Shown here piece by piece: positions 63,417-64,000 of a DNA stretch of 64,000 nt. Numbering within the stretch: position 1 is the first letter of the stretch; each line of letters opens with the position of its first letter. The notes below the pieces were generated by a model that made no database searches, was not told the origin of the DNA, and was given only the letters and a program-made list of their open reading frames with translations. Both the position numbers and the translations under genes were made by a program. This DNA comes from Xenorhabdus cabanillasii. GTDB lineage: Bacteria > Pseudomonadota > Gammaproteobacteria > Enterobacterales > Enterobacteriaceae. The stretch lies in contig NZ_QTUB01000001.1 in assembly GCF_003386665.1 (NCBI RefSeq), positions 496,001 to 560,000 of the forward strand. The letters are read 5' to 3'.

Positions 63417-63900
63417 ATAATCGATAAAGAAGGAAATGAGCGCTTAGTTTATGTGTTCCCGGTGAAATTGATAACAGGAAAGCGTGTTGTCTCAGAATGT
63501 GATGTTTGTTTTATCTGTGAGCAAAAAATACGTAAGGCAAAAAAAACTTAGTTTTGAAGAGATTAAACAACGAGCTAAATGCGCACGTAAGACCCCCGGA
63601 AGTTCTGCACAGATTTCGATTCGGTATGAACGTAATGTTTATGTTGCTGAATATGCTAAACATATAGCTAAAAGCATTTGTCAGCTTTGCTTATTACCTG
63701 CACCATTTTGTAATTTCCAAGGAGATCCCTATCTAGAGACTCATCATATTAAGTGGCTTTCAAAAGGAGGAGCAGACACTATAGAAAATACTGTTGCATT
63801 ATGTCCAAATTGTCATAAAAAGATGCATGTTGTTGATGTGGAAGAAGATAAACAAAAACTTCGTCAGCGAGTTAGTGACTTATTGGCTGAATCTAACTAA
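63417..63900 (+). pseudogene. 3' part of an HNH endonuclease gene with a homopolymer frameshift
   Basis: The C-terminal frame (from a GTG at 63484) encodes a full HNH motif: CQLC, then LETHHIKWLSKGGADTIENTVALCPNCHKKMH, with both zinc-binding cysteine pairs. Upstream, another frame reads GNERLVYVFPVKL...ECDVCFICEQK, which resembles the region before the HNH domain in McrA-like nucleases. It would join the HNH frame if the eight-A run at 63539-63546 had seven. Farther upstream no coding frame remains, so the gene is truncated at its 5' side. Such nucleases often act in restriction of modified DNA. Confidence 0.6.
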
Positions 63901-64000
63901 TTCAAAAGTCCAACCATTAGTAAGTCAAATTATTTAAGTTACCTTCAATACTTGGTGGAGTGGGCATTTATTGAACTTTAGTGTCACGTCCAAATTTGTA
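63901..64000. other. Right window edge
   Basis: 100 bases after the HNH stop with no recognised feature. A neighbouring element could begin beyond the edge. Confidence 0.4.

Overview
The window is a chromosomal segment of a gammaproteobacterium of the order Enterobacterales. Almost every protein aligns end to end, from memory, with Escherichia coli K-12 housekeeping proteins. The moderate-to-low GC, the intergenic inverted-repeat element family (outer ends TATACCC and GGGTATA) and the gene neighbourhoods suggest Morganellaceae of the Xenorhabdus/Photorhabdus type. That genus-level assignment is inference. No CRISPR array, prophage, complete insertion sequence or tRNA gene was seen.

Layout. 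1-10.3 kb: the 3' part of yhdP, a nitrilase-family amidase, tldD, a secreted barnase-type ribonuclease with its barstar inhibitor (yhcO), a D-2-hydroxyacid dehydrogenase, yjgA/darP and pmbA/tldE. TldD and TldE form one protease. 10.3-23.3 kb: rnk, then the minus-strand cluster kdsD-kdsC-lptC-lptA-lptB-rpoN-hpf-ptsN-rapZ-npr (Kdo synthesis, LPS export, sigma-54 and nitrogen-PTS control), yrbG, and the plus-strand mlaFEDCB operon for retrograde phospholipid transport, followed by ibaG and murA. 24.6-32 kb: degS and degQ, zapG, zapE, rplM-rpsI and sspA-sspB. 32-45 kb: an unknown periplasmic protein, gltBD, arcB with the ArcZ small RNA antisense to its 3' end, elbB, mtgA, dolP and diaA. 45-51 kb: yraN and lpoA, divergent rsmI, rnpB, yhaK, yhaJ and yqjF.

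51-64 kb is the most variable part. yqjDEK and yqjA are separated by an islet carrying a ccdAB toxin-antitoxin pair and a broken membrane-protein gene, where E. coli has mzrA and yqjC. Then come sstT, fadH, an acetyltransferase, a VirK/YbjX-type protein, a YcaD-like exporter with a YjaB-like acetyltransferase, and the 3' remnant of an HNH endonuclease gene.

Most notable points: (i) the ribonuclease has cysteines at the two positions where barnase was engineered to carry a stabilising disulfide; (ii) lptA, mlaE and the HNH gene each carry a one-base excess in a homopolymer run, which means either sequencing error or, for lptA, possible transcriptional slippage; (iii) an ArcZ homologue is recognisable at the arcB 3' end; (iv) CcdB lacks the tryptophan needed for gyrase poisoning in F-plasmid CcdB; (v) LpoA lacks about 88 residues of its N-terminal domain. 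I did not find a clearly new multi-gene system.
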